From the NCBI GenBank assembly GCA_013399855.1, contig VXAY01005592.1, positions 649,004 through 713,003 on the forward strand: 64,000 nucleotides of DNA, read 5' to 3'. The notes below the pieces were generated by a model, which saw only the letters and a program-made list of their open reading frames with translations, ran no database searches and was not told the DNA's origin. Source of the DNA: Oxyruncus cristatus (lineage: Eukaryota; Chordata; Aves; Passeriformes; Cotingidae). This document shows, one piece after another, positions 11,925 to 25,456 of this stretch; the stretch's first letter is position 1, and each line of letters opens with the position of its first letter. Both the position numbers and the translations under genes were made by a program.

Positions 11925-12012
11925 AACCCCAAAGCTGGCCCTGCTTTGAGCTGGGTGTTGGACGAGAGACCTCCTGAAGTCCCTTCCAATCTGAATCACC
12001 ATATGATGCTAC
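11925..12012 (+). mobile_element. Old CR1 LINE 3' tail
   Basis: The segment with GCCCTGCTTTGAGC, then GGGTGTTGGACGAGAGACC, TCCTGAAGTCCCTTCCAA and a decayed octamer tail (CACCATATGATGCT) is the CR1 3' UTR in + orientation. Only about 90 bp remain recognisable, and weak similarity may extend left into 11880-11925. It is more diverged than the copies at 1041 and 22029, so it is older. Confidence 0.78.
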
Positions 12013-13596
12013 AATAATAATCTCTCCATACTAAAACTAAAGATGCTTGTTGTGCTATTTACATAGAAAATAAGGAGCTTAACAAAAAACAGCAGGGCAC
12101 AAACTTACATGTTGAATCCAGACAGATCCAACGTCTTAAAAGTATCAAACATGAGGCATCTTCCAGATCATATAAACCTTATTCTGGTTAAGCAACTGTA
12201 ACAAAGCTAAGACTGATAACTAAAGACACAGAACGCTTTTGTTATACTGCAGATTACCTCTCAAGATTACCTTTTCCTTTTACCTAAATCATTGTAGAGA
12301 TATAGGAGTAAAAACTATTTATATTAAATTAAATTACAGTTTAACTTTGTGAATTTTAATCTTCCCCCAATTAAAATGCATGACAGATTAATAGGTTATA
12401 CTGTCTGGATATGAAAAATGCAGCTGAGAATACTGGCTAGAGAAATACACTAAATGAAAAAAAGAGCAGGAGCATGAATTAATCTGCAGTAAACAGGGCT
12501 GTGAAAAACCTGAGCATTTCAAAAACACACAGACAAAATAACCCTCCAACAAACATCCCACAGACCTGGTGGTAAAGAGCACCGGTCTGGGGTTTTCTTG
12601 GTCTGAGGAACTCAGTCCTCTGAGTTGTCCAGGAATCTAGGTAATTTCAACTCTTTTGAACTTTTTAATAAAATACTGTAAGAGTCAGCGGTGGAAGTAA
12701 AATTTCAGGAAAAAAGTTTTAAAATTACCATCTGCATGTTACCAGAAATAACTTCTCTAGATTTTGGTCCTGTTGATTTGTTAATCTGATTAACCTGATG
12801 GTTGATATTAGCTGTTTCATCATCAAATGCCCTTACAGGACTATGTGGGTATCCATACCTCTACACTGAGACAAAATTCACCTCTTTTGATAGCATATAT
12901 GAGAATATTGACTAGTATATATGAGAAAAGTTTTTTTTGCGTAATGAGATTAGGACAAATTCCTTTAATGAATTTCAGTAAAGTATTATCTCTCAATATA
13001 GACGATGTTCTGTGGTTTAATGCAATTCTGATACCATAAATAGTATGATCTAGCCATCTTTGGTTTCTTTTATTTCAATTTTCTATCTACTTTGACAGGT
13101 ATTTTAGCTACTAAAGCTGACAGATTTTTAATGATTCTCTAGACTGTACTTCATTGAAGGAACACACAGAAAGAGTACTCAAGATCTTAGTATTAGTAAT
13201 TGGTTATCCAATTATTCAGTCAATACATGGTTTATAGTCCCTATTTCATGGTATGTTCAGACACAGTAAAGTTCTCCAAGTATGTTCCAAAGCCATTAGC
13301 AGAAAGAATCTGAATCAAGGGTCAAAACTCCAATTAAAAACCAACCAAAACAAAAAAAATGAATCACACAACAAAATAAACCAAATGCAGAACCACACCA
13401 GATTTTGAAAATTCGACTAATTAGTAAAGCTTGTTGAAGAGGGAGAAGGACTTCTGAAATGCAGAAAACCATAAAGTTAACTCGCCTTCCTTTCTCCTGA
13501 AGCTTCCTCAGCCTTGCTAGTCCAGCATGAAAGCCCAAAGATGCTGATTCTGTTGCTGCAAACATAATTTCTTGAAACCTTGCAAGGACCTTGCAA

Positions 13597-13635
13597 GGAG
13601 CTTAAGAGTGGAAAGGGAGCTTAAGAGTGGAAAGG
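13597..13635. repeat. 19-bp direct tandem duplication
   Basis: GGAGCTTAAGAGTGGAAAG occurs twice head to tail with period 19. Just upstream, the palindrome CCTTGCAAGG also occurs twice (13578-13598). Both look like replication-slippage products. Confidence 0.85.
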
Positions 13636-15417
13636 GAAAAAGCATCTATTACTTCCAGCACTGTGAAGTGTCTCACATTGTTTAATGCTTCCCTGTGCAT
13701 TAATTTTATTAAATAAATTCTTCTAGGTCTGTTCAAAAAATAGTAGTTCTCATTTTTGAAATGCTAAAGTAATACATTCAGAACATCTGAAAGTCATACA
13801 GATCACAATAATTCAAATTACAATGTAGACTGCTTAAATTTGTATATATACATACATGTCCTAATATAACACTACACTGCACCTTTATTTACAATTTATA
13901 GCACCTGAATTTTATGCAGCCAATATGTGATGCTACTTTTAGGCAGCATTTTTCCCAGGGTCTCAAAAGTGCAAGCACAATTGACTTCAAAATGAAAGGG
14001 AAGTGGCCTGCAGTTCCGGAAACCTGCAAGTCTTTTCATCTTGGAAGCTAAATTCTTCTTCTGCAAACTGACAAAACTGTGAAAAGTGAGAGCAAGTACT
14101 AGCACAGAAAGGTATTTGCTTTTATTCTGCTGTATTAAATGAAACAAAACCTTTTTATTTCATGACAGAACATGTCAGGGACGTTCACGCCACTTAACTT
14201 TGATTCCAACTTAAGTATATGTGTATGGATGCTGATGCCTAAGGCTGGGTATGAATATGCAGTCTTCATCAGAATGAGTGGTTTTCTTGTACTACATTAG
14301 CAGGAAAGGAAGGACCTAACAGCAAAAGACTCACTGAAATCAAAGAACTATAGCAACAAAAAAAGGATCATTAGGAGTCTTTTTGCATGTCAGTTTACAG
14401 ATTTTGTTTACATTTAAGTGTTTTATTGAGATGCAAGGTGTTATTTTTGACCCCAGCCTTTGAAATTATTCAGGAAAATTTTGAGGTATAAACTAGAAGA
14501 CTTAAAAGCTTGGCTTAGAAATTTTGGGGAACTGGTATTAAAAAGTTCATTTTCATCAGGGTAGCAGTAAGTCTAGCTCTATTCCCCATTCTATGCACTG
14601 TAGTGTGCAATTTCAGGTGGTCGCCAAGCTTCTTGTTCTGAGTGAATCTTCACTGGTGTAGCCTTATTCCCTTGTTTCTCGCAATCACTCTTCCCTCACG
14701 TTCCTGCTGAACACTGCTGCCCCTCAGTATCTCAGGAATAATTGTTCATATCAAAATGAGTCTTATTAAAAGAGTTCAGAGAGCTGGTGTTAAAAAGTGT
14801 TTAAACTAAGGTATATTACAGTGAACGAATGAGGTTAGGGAGTGACTACATGATCAACTAAGTCTCGTGGGAGCAATACTGAAGAGTTGTGGACAGTGGA
14901 GGATGTGAGCCTATGCAGCCAGTCCAGCTGCTGACAGAACAAAACGTGTGAGATAAAGAAATGCCTTCGTTCTTCGGTTTCGTTCCTTTCTTTTCTTTTC
15001 CCAATATCTAGTATCCTAAAATTTTTACTCCTGATTCAGGCTGCCAAGTTTCCTCAAAACAATTACCCCTCCAGCAGTACCTGTGTTCAGACTTGTGAGG
15101 TACATCCATAGGGTACCTGAAAAACCACACCCAAACTAAATGTGCCCCACCACCCTCCCCCCAACACCACCTCAGTAAAACAGCAATGAGTTTAAACACA
15201 GTCATCTTGGCGTCCTCAATTCACCTTGTCATTGCACCTCCAGTTGCTGCAGCACAGATGGGACGCAACATCTCCCACTGTTTGGGGACTGCCCCTAAAG
15301 GTGAGCCATATGTTTTGCAATATCTAGAAACAGCAGGATTAGATAAGGAAATCACTGCAGCCTTAAGGCAGAGTTGCTTTGATTTCACTGCTTTGTGTCC
15401 TGCCTCCTCCCCCAGCC

Positions 15418-15434
15418 TTTTTTTTTTTTTTTTT
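15418..15434. repeat. Poly(T) run (T17)
   Basis: Seventeen T in a row after a C-rich stretch. No retrocopied gene is visible on the complementary strand. Confidence 0.85.
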
Positions 15435-15504
15435 ACCAGAGCTTTTGTAATTTAATTTATCTGGGTTAATCCTACAGAAAAAAAATCCAAACAAATACTG
15501 TGTT

Positions 15505-15507
<3 letters not shown>

Positions 15508-15536
<29 letters not shown>
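15508..15536. repeat. (GT)n microsatellite
   Basis: 29 bp of uninterrupted GT dinucleotides, likely polymorphic in length. Confidence 0.95.
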
Positions 15537-18500
15537 ATGCCTAGGAAATCTCCTGTGTTATCTGTGTAACATTCTACCTTCCACCAGACAAATATATTTT
15601 TAAACAGTGCGGAATCAAAACAACATTCTCAGCATTCAAGACATTCTGTCATCACTGGCCATTTGTTGCCCTCTAGGTTTTCTCAGCTGGCAAATTTCCC
15701 ATTTAACAAGTTATCAGATTCATTCGCTTAGACAAGGCTGCAAAACAGAATGAAAAGCTGGATTATTCTAGAAAACTCATATTTTTCTTTCAGGGCAGAA
15801 AACCCAGTGCATGAGAGCTGAACATTAATAGCAAATGGAACCAATCTCTCAGAGTTCACAATTCTACCTCACTATAGTCTGTGAAATCTGATTTTGATTA
15901 AGATGCCACAGCATTTATTTTACATTTACACTTTATTTCTTTATATATATTTAGTGTCACATATTATGTTAACCTGTTTTGATGCCTTAAATATTATGTT
16001 CACATATGAAATTTATTTTTAAACTGTAGTTCTAGTAAGCCTCTAGTGCATCCTGCTGCTTCTACACAATTTATCATGAAGAATTACCAATTGCTTTGTT
16101 ACCATTTTCCCTACAGCACATTTTTTGCAGAGTGAAAGTGTTGAAAAAAAAAGGGGAGGAAAAAATAGAAAAAATGAATAAATTGCCAGTTTTCCACAGC
16201 AAGATGGCTTGAGATTTACTTAAGTGATGGAGTAGCTTTCATGACAGAGGCTGTATGCAAAATCATGCTCTTGTTTCTGGGCCTGCTGGCTGCAGTGCCA
16301 AGATTTCTGGAGGGATATGCCACGGTTCTTAGTATTGTAATACACTAAAACTCCACACAACGCTTTTGCATCAAGGTGTGGAACACTAGTTTCTCCCTCT
16401 AGGTAGAAAGAAAACTGTGGTAAGGTCTGGAGAAATGTCTCAACAGCAACCTTCCTTACTGAGCAGACAGAGAAGGTCTCGTTTTTTTGCCACAAATGAG
16501 TGAACAAAAAATTTCATCAAATTCAGGGAAGGGTTTCATGTGCTGAGTGTCAATGTGCACCGAGTTAAGCAGAAGATCAACATAAGATAAATCTTAAGTG
16601 ATTTTAAAGTGATTAACATAACAGAAAACTCATTACTGAGCCAGACCTACTTTACGGAGACTACTGCCTTACAATATTGATACCAAACCACTATCTCATG
16701 ATGTTCACCGAAGTAAAAGTCTATTTCAAGGTGTTATATTATTTTAGCACAGTGATTAATCAATTTGTTTTTAGAGCATCCTCTGAGAGCTTAAAAATTC
16801 ATGATTCACTTTATTAGCATTCTGTACAGCTTTCTATATTCTTTGAGTGGTATGATTAAATTTATCTGTGGTTGCTAATGGTTGCAATATGGAAAATGAA
16901 ATATGAAAGTCACCATTCCACATACACCCGTGGATGTCCTTAAAACCTGCCGTGAGTTCCAAACAAAGAGGATTGCACATGATAAATCTTTTCTTTTTAC
17001 TCTCACAAGCTAACCTGAATACATTGTTTGTGCAAAAAGCAGACAGGAGGGACTTGTGAAGGAATACTATAAACAGAACAGATAAAATAGTGCATTATAT
17101 ATGTCACATTTTAAAGCTGGAAATTAGTTCCATAAACTCATCTTCATCACTTAATTGAAAGATCTACGAGGTTTGAAGGGTCTCGACACTGCCTTATTTA
17201 TTTAGACTGCATGTTCTAGTAGACCGGGCTTGGCATCAAAAGATAGTACGAACTATACTCTGCCATTCTGGGCATAAAGTATTAAAAATTTATCACAGAA
17301 ATCAAAGCAACTCTCTAATAAGATTGAATCCATCATCCACAGAAAATGCCTATACAGACCTACAAACACATTTTGGGTTTACTGAATCTAGCAAGATATA
17401 ATAGCGTACAGTCTCATTAAAGGGCCAACAGATAAATACTGAGCCAAAATGATAGTTCTTTCTAAAACCTGATGTCATGAATGCAGTAATAGTAGGATAT
17501 TCTGTAACATAATAAAAACTAATATGAGAGCAATGTATCAAGGTATCTATCATTAAGTAATACTATAATAAGGCTCTAGCAACATAAACCATGGTTGATC
17601 CCCAAGTAATTTCTCTGTTGTGTACATTGCAATATATACTCTGGAAGAATGAAGTTCTTCATTACACAGAAGTTAAATAATCTTCTTGTTTCTCCTATAC
17701 TTCTTTTTGTGAGTTGCTGAGCTATTCAAAATTATGTAACTAAAGGGTGTTTTTGCAGGGAAGGAGTACCTTTGCTCCAAAGGAGGCACTGGTGTAACTT
17801 TTCAGAAATATCACGTTAAAAATAAAGCACCATAAAAATTGCATTGTATTGACTCTGTGACCCTAAAAATGCACTCCAGACTGTCACCACCATTAAAGGT
17901 AATGAGTATGTTTTAATTCACTGGTGATGAGTTTTTGGGTACAGGCATCCCTTAACCAATGCATTTCACTTCCTCCCCTTGAAAAGGCGGCTCAAATTTT
18001 ATCATCACATGACAATGCAGACCCACCACAGGGCTAGAGAAGGGGCACTTTCTTAGGAGTCTGCTGACAGATCCAAATATTCTGAAAAACTCTTTAAAGC
18101 AGAAGCATGCCATTAATTTCCATACGTATTATGTTCTATGAAAGATAAGTGACTCAATATTGGGAAGGGCTTTACAAGGCTAATATTTCATATCTTCCAA
18201 TACTTTTTTTGCTTTGTGATGTGTCTGCCTATCATGAGACTAACTCACTCCAAAGAATAAATTAAGCAGCAAGACATGACAAGCAGGGCATTTGTATGAA
18301 AGTTGCTTACAACCTGAGGCATGCTATAACAGCTCAAGGCCAAAGGCTGAGTAACCTTAAGCATTCAATAAATGCAATAATAAACTGAATGCACAGCATC
18401 AGGAGCCTTATTTCTATTATAATATGGAATTTATATATAGGACCAAGTGCATCTGTGCATTTAGTGACTGTTACTAAATAAATGATATTGTTGAGAAACT

Positions 18501-21500
18501 TTTTCTAACCATTGTTCTGAAAATGCTATCCAATACAAGCGAAATGTAGAGGTTTATATACCTTGTTCTACAACCACACAATGCTTGTTAAATGACAGAA
18601 TTACATCCTGGACCATAGGTTCAATATCAGTTTAAAAATATCCATGCAGACATGTATAAATATTAAAAGACTAGACAGCATAGGAGAGGAGATAATTAGC
18701 CATTTTAGAGTAGCAACCGGCCTGCGCTATTCTGTTGATGAACCAATTAATTAAGGTCTGGCTGTGGAAGCAACAAAAAGTTAATTTAAAATAATTTATT
18801 TTTTCTAACAGCACCACCTCATCTCATTCTGAAGAGACTGTGCACAGACATGGGCTGTGCTACTGGAACACCATTTACTTCACTGCTCCAGCTTTAATGA
18901 GTAAAACAATGACATTATTTAGGTTCATGATCCATTCACCAGTCACAGTAAAGTTCATCTCTTAAATAAACAGAGTGGCAAGCTGGCTTTAATTTGTACT
19001 CAGCATACCAACAATTGATTTTTCCCATAAACTCACTCCATTTCCACTCTGCCTTGTGACTACAAGGTCTGATTTAACCCTGGTGCAGAGAGCTGCCTTC
19101 TATCCATGTTCCTAAAACCTCCAAAAAAATTAACACGTATGAGAATAAAAGATGTTAAGATCTACTCATGAGGTAGAAAGGCCAGGCAGCAAACTGTTTT
19201 ACAAGAAAGCAGAGCACCTGTTTCTTTCTGACGTCTTCATTCTGCTCTGGTGAGTCTTAATCTGTAAGGAGGACTATTTTTAAAGACGAAGATAAGAATA
19301 ATAATTTTAAAAACTGAGAACTAGCTACTGGATTCTCTTTTCCTGTCTTTTCTACCCTACTACCCCCCGAACAAGGGGGAAAAAAATCCATCCATAACTG
19401 AAAACAGAATATGAAAACACATATATAAACCCCAAACCCTTTAAACATCAGCACACTGGTGTTTTTTGTGTTCATTGGCAAATCACAGAAACTAATGATA
19501 TCACATCCAAGCTCTTGTATTTTAGAAACATACTGCTCTGGCACAGGCTACCATTGCTCCCAATCCTGAACTAAAACATGCTAACAAAAGTCCAAACAAG
19601 GCTATTGGTACTTTCTGATTTAAGAAATCATATTCTACTAAGCTGTTTCTTACACTTCAGTCCAGACAAAAATGTAACTTATAGTCTCATACTAAAAGAC
19701 GTTATTCGTGTTCCAACCTATGTGTCTTAGGAAAATTCTGCATAATATATACAATACTTAAAGTTACTTAAAATACATATATAAAATTAAAAGAGCATAA
19801 AACCAGACTGACTACATCAAGTCAAACATCCACTTTAGCCAGTATCTCTTCCTTAACCATGACAAAAGTAGATACCTAATGAAGAACCTATGAACAAAGC
19901 ACAGGCACACTGCTATTCTCCCAGCCTCCAACAGCCTACAGCTCTGGAACCTCCTCATGGTTCCAGTAGTGAGAGATACCAGGACATGCTTTAGTGGAAC
20001 AATAATGTGTAATACTGCTGTATATTTGTGGCAGGTTTCATTGCAATGTTATGGGACAAAACAGCTAAAATCACAGTTAGGTATCTCAACTCTGTTAGTT
20101 GAACACTATAGTGTCCTTTATTTTTCTATGTCCTGTTCTAAGTATGAAAAAGATTCTAGCATTCAACTCCTTTGAACCTGACAAACGTGTAAATACTGCC
20201 ACAATAAATTTGCACATTGAAGCTATCCATGAGAACTGGGGATTTTCACACACATGTATGCAGCAAACGTGAAATCTTCACATACATGGAGAGACCCATG
20301 AACAAATAACCAGAAAAGCGCTCTTGCATGTCTTCCTTTTTGAAAATCTTTAGGAATATTGTACCGCTGGTAAAATGCTGTTCTTTTCATGTGAGTGTAA
20401 TTACTTGGCATTGTGCCTAAAAACATACCCAAAGTATGGAGTAATCTTGACTACAAGCCCATCACTCACACATTCTCCAAACGTTCAGTTCTGTGAACTT
20501 CTATGAATTTCCTTCAAGCCAGAAGGAGGACAGAATTACCGGGCTATTACTGAATAATTTTTATATTTTGGAAATTTAGTACCAATGTCTTATGTTACAG
20601 CTGCTGCTGCTGCACTGTCTTCCACTTTATTCCAGCTGAATAATTAAATACCCGTTAGTCCTTCTGACAGTCCTAGACGCAGCATGGCTGTTAATCAATA
20701 TCACATAAAAGGGAATTAGGCTTAGGCAACTGTTGCACAAGGTGGGATGGACAAGGCAAGATGGAAAGAGATCTCTTTCAATCAGAAAACTAATTTTCTG
20801 TATTTTACAACACGCCCTACAAAATATTCACACAGACTTGTGAATACAAGAGATATATACAGATGTGTGGGGGAATCAAAATTTAGAATCCTGAATTTAG
20901 AAACACCTCAAACTTCCTACCAGGAACATGAAATTAACTCAAAAGTCAAACAAGTCAATTTCAGGTGGTTAAATAAATAAATAAACAGTGATGGTGACAC
21001 CATCAAGTCACTGACATAGCAGTGGGAGAGTTCATGTACACTTTACGCTCTTCTGTTGTGGGTGGCCTCTGGTATTTCATGTTTAAAGACCTATGTACTT
21101 ATAAACCACACCAATTCAACTTCAACCCATGCACACTGTAACAATATCAACTGAGTAATGAGGAATAGTCTGCAACTAAAATGGAAAAGACGAAGTAACT
21201 GATTATTCTTGATATACTTTCTGAAGCATTTAGCTGAAATTCAATTTTGCAAAAAAACCAAAACAGTATTTTTCCTCTTTCCTAGAGGTAACATAAAAAG
21301 AATCTGTATGTTTTATATCTAATTTATGACTTATTTCAATTTTCTTGTCTCACCAAGATTTGCTTCAAGCTTTAGGAAGTGTGCTTCCACTAGCACCTCC
21401 CCCAAAACGATCCAGAAAACCTATTCCATACAGCACACTATCCACACTCACAAATCACAGAAAGAACAGCAAAACAACTTCAAAACCAACCTGGGCTTTT

Positions 21501-21519
21501 TTAGTTTCTTCAGTCCCTT

Positions 21520-21790
21520 CCCTGGAACTGCTCAGCCACCAGGAAGGCTGGCCAGCCTCTGGCTGCCAGAGGAAGCGACAGTGCTGCCAGAGCGATGCTG
21601 CTGAATGGCCCGTGGCAGCCACTTGCAGAAGGGACAGGGCACCCCGGGTGTGAAAGGAGCCAAGGCAGAAGGGATGGCCATTGCTGTAGCTCTAAGCCCA
21701 GCCTAACATCCTTCTGCAGGGGTGCAAAATGGGGCCTTGCTGCTCTCATCTCCCCATCCCAGAGCTCGTCCACTTCAGTTCAGCCAACAC
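21520..21790. other. GC-rich block of unknown origin
   Basis: About 270 bp are clearly richer in G and C than the surroundings (GGAAGGCTGGCCAGCCTCTG, CAGGGCACCCCGGGTG). All frames stay open here for up to about 100 codons on both strands, which is expected when stop codons are rare because of composition. CCTTCTGCAG ending at 21719 resembles a splice acceptor. I recognise no protein family. It could be an exon, a regulatory element or a degraded repeat. Confidence 0.35.
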
Positions 21791-22028
21791 CCTATATGTT
21801 TTGTGGATCTTAGCCAAAAAGATTCTGGAGCTACAAAACCATTTATTTCTGGGGGTTTTTTTTGGAGCTTCTCGGTACACAGTGATTACTCTTTATTGAA
21901 ATATAATCTTTACAGCAACTCAATACTGCAATTTGCTTACCATGAAGCTGTGTTACATCCATACCTATGGAATAATGTGTGCTAACCTACGTTTCCTCTT
22001 TTTACACACCATTTAGCTAGAAAATAAT

Positions 22029-22491
22029 CACAGAATCATAGAATCAGCCAGGTTGGAAAGGACCTCTGAGATCATCAGGTCCAATCTTGATCCACCACCA
22101 TCGCGGTTACTAGACCATGGCACTAAGTGCCACATCCAGCCTCATCTTAAAAACCTCCAAGGATGGAGAATCCACCACTTCCCTGGGCAGCCCATTCCAG
22201 TGCCTGATTACCCTCTCTGTAAAGAATTTCTTCCTAATATCTAACCTAAACCTCCCCTGGCACAGCTTAAGGCCATGCCCTCTTGTCTGACGGCTGGTTG
22301 CCTGGGAGAAGAGACCAACCCCCACCTGGCTACAACCTCCTTTCAGATAGCTGCAGAGAGTGATGAGGTCTCCCCTGAGCCTTCTCTTCTCCAGGCTAAA
22401 CAACCCCAGCTCCCTCAGCCTCTCCTCATAGGACTTGTGTCCAAGTCCCTTCACCAGCCTGGTTGCTCTTCTCTGGACCTGCTCCAGCACC
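22029..22491 (-). mobile_element. CR1 LINE, 5'-truncated young copy
   Basis: On the + strand it starts with CACAGAAT CATAGAAT (the octamer tail reversed) and GGTTGGAAAGGACCTCTGAG, and continues to the RT thumb region, where it stops abruptly at the CTGCTCCAGCACC end. It is nearly the same sequence as the 3' third of the + strand copy at 1041-2387, including the TTACTAGACCATGGCACTAA segment. It therefore comes from the same subfamily and inserted in the other direction. Only the last 127 codons of the RT frame remain. Confidence 0.95.
22110..22490 (-). pseudogene. CR1 reverse transcriptase C-terminal fragment, frame intact
   Basis: An uninterrupted 126-codon frame beginning at a Met followed by [15 protein letters not shown] and carrying [35 protein letters not shown] and [18 protein letters not shown], to the natural stop. 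These are the RT thumb and C-terminal segments of CR1. No catalytic motif is present, so it is non-functional despite the clean frame. The lack of frameshifts, unlike the copy at 1041, is consistent with younger age or simply short length. Confidence 0.88.
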
Positions 22492-23522
22492 TCTAATGAA
22501 TGACCCCTTCTTATATATCAGGTCACATTCTTTTAAAACTGGCAATTAAACTTCAGTTAAAATGAAGGAAAAAAGATCCATGTTTTAAACACATAGGATC
22601 TTTTGAAACAGTGTTTTACCAATTAATAAAGGCTTACGTAAGACATGCGTGACATTAAATAAAAGTTTTGCATTTTGAACCAATTCAATATATACATGAG
22701 GAATGATCTCTAACTAGAGAAATTACTGAGTATTTCTGGTCCCTATGTCTTCCAAGATTTCAAAACTAACAGATCTCATGCTCTCTTTCTTGGTTTTCTA
22801 ATTAAGTTACTTACAGGGAAAAAGCAGGGGCTTTCCTAACTAGTAATCTCCCAAACACTTTCTCATCTTTAAGCTGCTCGCTAAACTGGTAAGTACAAAT
22901 TAAGAAAAGCCCTTCCCCTGCTGGAAAGGCTACAATTGCCAAATGTGGCTTTACTACATTGGCCAGATCCAGAATTAGTCTTCTCACAATTAAGTCACTG
23001 ACTTTCTCTAAAACTCCAGCAGCAAATACTGAGTGTTGTTTTCATAAGATCAATGCAAATAATAATTCAGGAGTTAGTAGTGCCCGATTTTGCACAGGAC
23101 TTATAGGTTGCGATTTAGTATTTCATATTAAATTGCAAAAAAAAATCTATTCTGTTTCTACTGAACATTCAAATAATTTCTTTTGAAGATATTCACACTG
23201 ATGTGTGATTCAGCAGAATCTTCTCCTGATGCAGCAATTGTCTGTAGTGGAAGCAGTGTATCAGGCAGTATTGCAGACTTGCAGAACGATGATTAAAAAG
23301 CATGTCTTAAAAAATCGAAGTGGTAAGCACAACTATAAAGAAAACATCCAGAGAAATCCAAGCAAAAGACTAAACACAAAGATACAGAAATAAATGTATA
23401 GCTCAGTTCCCAAAACAGTTCACAGTACCAAACTAATCTCCCCAGCCAAATGTCATTCCATTCGTAATCTAAACTGAAGCCAAAAATAAATATATACAGA
23501 AGTAATATTTGAAGAGCACAAG

Positions 23523-23542
23523 TATATATATATATATATATA
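23523..23542. repeat. (TA)10 microsatellite
   Basis: Twenty bases of perfect TA repeat. Self-complementary, so able to extrude as a cruciform. Confidence 0.92.
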
Positions 23543-25432
23543 ATTGATTTTCTATAAAGACTTTTGGAGATGCCTAAATCCAAAGTAATTTTTAGAAACT
23601 ATGTTCAACAGAAATACCAATTCTTGCTAATTACTGCATCTCCCCTAACTGCCTTTATTCAACCCAACTGGCCATAATGTCTAACAATTTAGCTCAGTTT
23701 ACAAAGAGTTTCCATCCAAATGGACTGTCACACAGACCAGTCTGTTAAATGGAAATCTTCGCTTCTCCAGATCAGTTTTCCTCTGACACCTTCTTCTTTT
23801 CTGTATTCAGAGGCTCAGTCTGGGATGGGAAACTGCATGAGATAAACCTTCCTTTAATCAGCGTAGATTGCTATGCCATGAACCAACAAATACGTAACAC
23901 CAGTGCCACCACTATAGCTGTCTTGGTCTTGAAGGTCTATTTGTTTGCTCCCAGATTCCAGTAGAACTCAGTTGCCTTAATCCCCCCATACGCCACTCAC
24001 CTTCTTATTTCACTGGGTGCCAATTCTTCACACTAAAAGGCAGACTGCAGTACATGTATGGAATTTTGTTTAATTATGTCTCCAACTTACCAGCTGTCAA
24101 ACTCTACTTGACATTTACAATAATGTCTGCAGAGTAACCTGTATCTATTCCAGTTTTTCCCACTATGAACTACCCTTGCTCTTTCTTTATAAATTCACTT
24201 TCTTTGTATATTCCTCATATAAATGTTATCCTTTTTTTTGTATACATCTATATTATGACTGAATATGAAATTAGAAATAAAAAACCAGTACATTCTTTAT
24301 GATGAGGATGAATTGCATAATATGTACTGAACAATTCCTCTTCACTTTGGCAGGCAGAATGCATATTCTCCTTTATTCTGTTCAGGCATTCAACCACCAC
24401 TTTGGCAAAAAAAAGCTAAACTAAGTTTTCAGTGAAGATTTGCTTCAGACCTCCACTATAAAGTAAAAGCTGTATCAAGCAACCAACAGTCAGCTTAAAT
24501 CCCAAATGTTTTCATGCTTTGCATTTAAGCTTGGATAACTTTGCTCTTTTCCTTTATTGCAGCTCTCAACAATGAGCAGTCTCAAGAGAAGAAAACAGTT
24601 TCTCAGTCTGAAAATCATATGGAAAAGATCAGCTGCCCTAAAAAAAGTTATAAATGTCTGGACAAACTTTTCCCAGATTTTCCTTCTTCAGTTATTTAAT
24701 GAACATATGGTTATTTATAATGTGAGTTACACTTGTAGTATTTCAAAAATTAGTTATAAACATGCCTAGAGCTACTCAGCTCCTCCCCACTGACCTCGCT
24801 CAATACCCTTCCAGCATTGTTTGCTTTGGCCTGTCTTTGACAGTGAACCCATGTTCTTCAATGCCTTCTCTCTGTGCTTTAAAATTCACCTTAGCTTTCT
24901 TCTCTTAGCAAGTACCTTATAACAAGTTATTTTAATTTCAGAAAGATCATAACATCAGGTATCAATTATGACACATAAAAGCCTTGGCCAGCAGGCATAG
25001 CTGAATAAAAATACATACAAAATGAACGCAAGCTCAGCTGTATTTTAAACTAAGTATTTAAGGGACAGCAAGGAGTAATAATTTAGGTTAGCGAAACGTA
25101 GCAAAAGCAATAGCTGTGCGATGTCTTTTTGACAGGTACAATATAGACATGTGTCCAAACGAGGCTCCTCTCCAAGTCAGGAGACAGGCGCTGCTGGAGC
25201 ATGATACACCTCATCGGTGAGACTCTGCCCAGAAGCAGAGGCTCTTTGCTGGGAGCACCTAAGCCTGGGCCAGGGATGGCTCCAAAGCAGACAGACACCT
25301 CTGTTACCTGACATCCGCGTAACCCATGAAATTAGGGGAGATGATCCCACCCAAAAGAAGCTATGTTAAAAGCAACAGGGATTCAGCTGAGAGACTAAAA
25401 ATACAGTCTTCTTTTTCTCATAAAGCTATGTA

Positions 25433-25456
25433 TGTGTGTGTGTGTGTGTGTGTGTG
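25433..25456. repeat. (TG)12 microsatellite
   Basis: 24 bp of perfect TG repeat followed by a T-rich tract to about 25490. Confidence 0.93.

Larger units (their letters stand above)
12013..22028. other. No gene seen; 10 kb AT-rich sequence with simple repeats
   Basis: No recognised exon, RNA gene or transposon. Contains a 19-bp tandem duplication (13597), a poly(T) run (15418), a GT microsatellite (15508) and a GC-richer block (21520-21790), listed separately. The remaining open frames are short, overlap on both strands and match nothing I know. Confidence 0.55.

Noticed and set aside
15418..15434. Poly(T) run considered as the tail of a processed pseudogene on the minus strand.
   Set aside because: No gene-like sequence lies next to it. 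The same holds for runs at 8045, 38240, 41729, 47387 and 55894.
21806..21819. Fourteen bases GATCTTAGCCAAAA match the reverse complement of the conserved 5' part of U2 snRNA.
   Set aside because: Similarity stops at once on both sides, so this is too short for a U2 gene or a convincing pseudogene.
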